Of a stretch of DNA of 14,039 bases, positions 14,037 to 14,039 are shown piece by piece. Source of the stretch: CAZTPH01 sp031552655 (GTDB taxonomy: Bacteria > Pseudomonadota > Gammaproteobacteria > UBA9339). Under the pieces are notes generated by a model. The model ran no database searches. It was given only the letters and a program-made list of their open reading frames with translations, and was not told the DNA's origin. A program made the translations under genes and the position numbers. Where the stretch lies: assembly GCA_031552655.1 (NCBI GenBank), contig JAVBML010000046.1, positions 1 through 14,039 of the forward strand. Direction: 5' to 3'. Position 1 is the stretch's first letter; the number at the start of each line of letters is the position of its first letter.

Positions 14037-14039
14037 GCA

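Larger units (their letters stand above)
13671..14039 (+). mobile_element. IS3-family insertion sequence, left part (continues off the right edge)
   Basis: The left terminus begins at about 13671 with TGGACCCCAAAAATCGTACC, directly after the TAG that closes the decayed gene. A TATAAT (13717-13722) and AGAGGGGG precede orfA. OrfA and the frameshift site look intact. The catalytic orfB and right end lie outside the window. It is a different IS3 subgroup from the remnant at 9367. Confidence 0.85.

Noticed and set aside
1..14039. CRISPR array
   Set aside because: No regularly spaced direct repeats of 24-40 bp are visible; the only repeats are the long module copies and IS ends.

Overview
The window looks like a piece of the chromosome of an AT-rich (roughly 40% GC by eye) Gram-negative gammaproteobacterium. 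Evidence for this is LpxH (lipid A synthesis), a PepN-type aminopeptidase N that matches the Escherichia coli enzyme along its whole length, and an exported FKBP whose catalytic domain closely resembles Legionella/Coxiella Mip. Together with the decayed genes and insertion sequences, this suggests a host-associated member of the Legionellales (Legionella/Coxiella/Rickettsiella-like). That placement is inference.

Layout. Bases 1-8631 are conserved housekeeping DNA, all on the minus strand. Read in the direction of transcription it is: FKBP/Mip-like prolyl isomerase (8629-9165), tRNA-Arg(UCU) (8512-8588), cysS (7038-8453), then a compact run rnhA-dnaQ-pepN-lpxH-phoH-ybeY (6901 down to 1009). 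In that run rnhA and dnaQ overlap by 13 bp and every later junction is a 4-bp ATGA or GTGA stop/start overlap. After a 246-bp gap comes a DegT/DnrJ/EryC1-type PLP sugar aminotransferase with its own promoter, cut by the left edge.

Bases 9181-14039 are accessory DNA. A ~180-bp module is present twice (9181-9360 and 10694-10874), with a third partial copy at 9820-9900. The module holds the 3' end of a small minus-strand reading frame followed by a near-consensus sigma-70 promoter (TTGAC(T/G), 17 bp, TATACT). One copy drives the FKBP gene. The other lies upstream of a small unrecognised exported protein (10200-10523). Between the copies is a decayed IS3-family element (9367-9819).

From 11193 the strand switches. 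An AAA_14/DUF4143-type ATPase (11193-12416) is preceded by a perfect 16-bp inverted repeat and a 14-bp palindrome that contains its start codon. Two decayed plus-strand genes follow (12515-12772 and 12819-13670). At the right edge a second, different IS3-family element begins at about 13671, with an intact orfA and an A9G slippery site.

How the parts relate. The six-gene run is probably one translationally coupled transcript that groups replication and repair (rnhA, dnaQ), peptide turnover (pepN), lipid A synthesis (lpxH) and ribosome/RNA quality control (phoH, ybeY). The accessory side looks like a site of repeated insertion, duplication and gene loss. The least explained items are the duplicated promoter module, the small exported protein it appears to drive, and the palindromes at the ATPase start.
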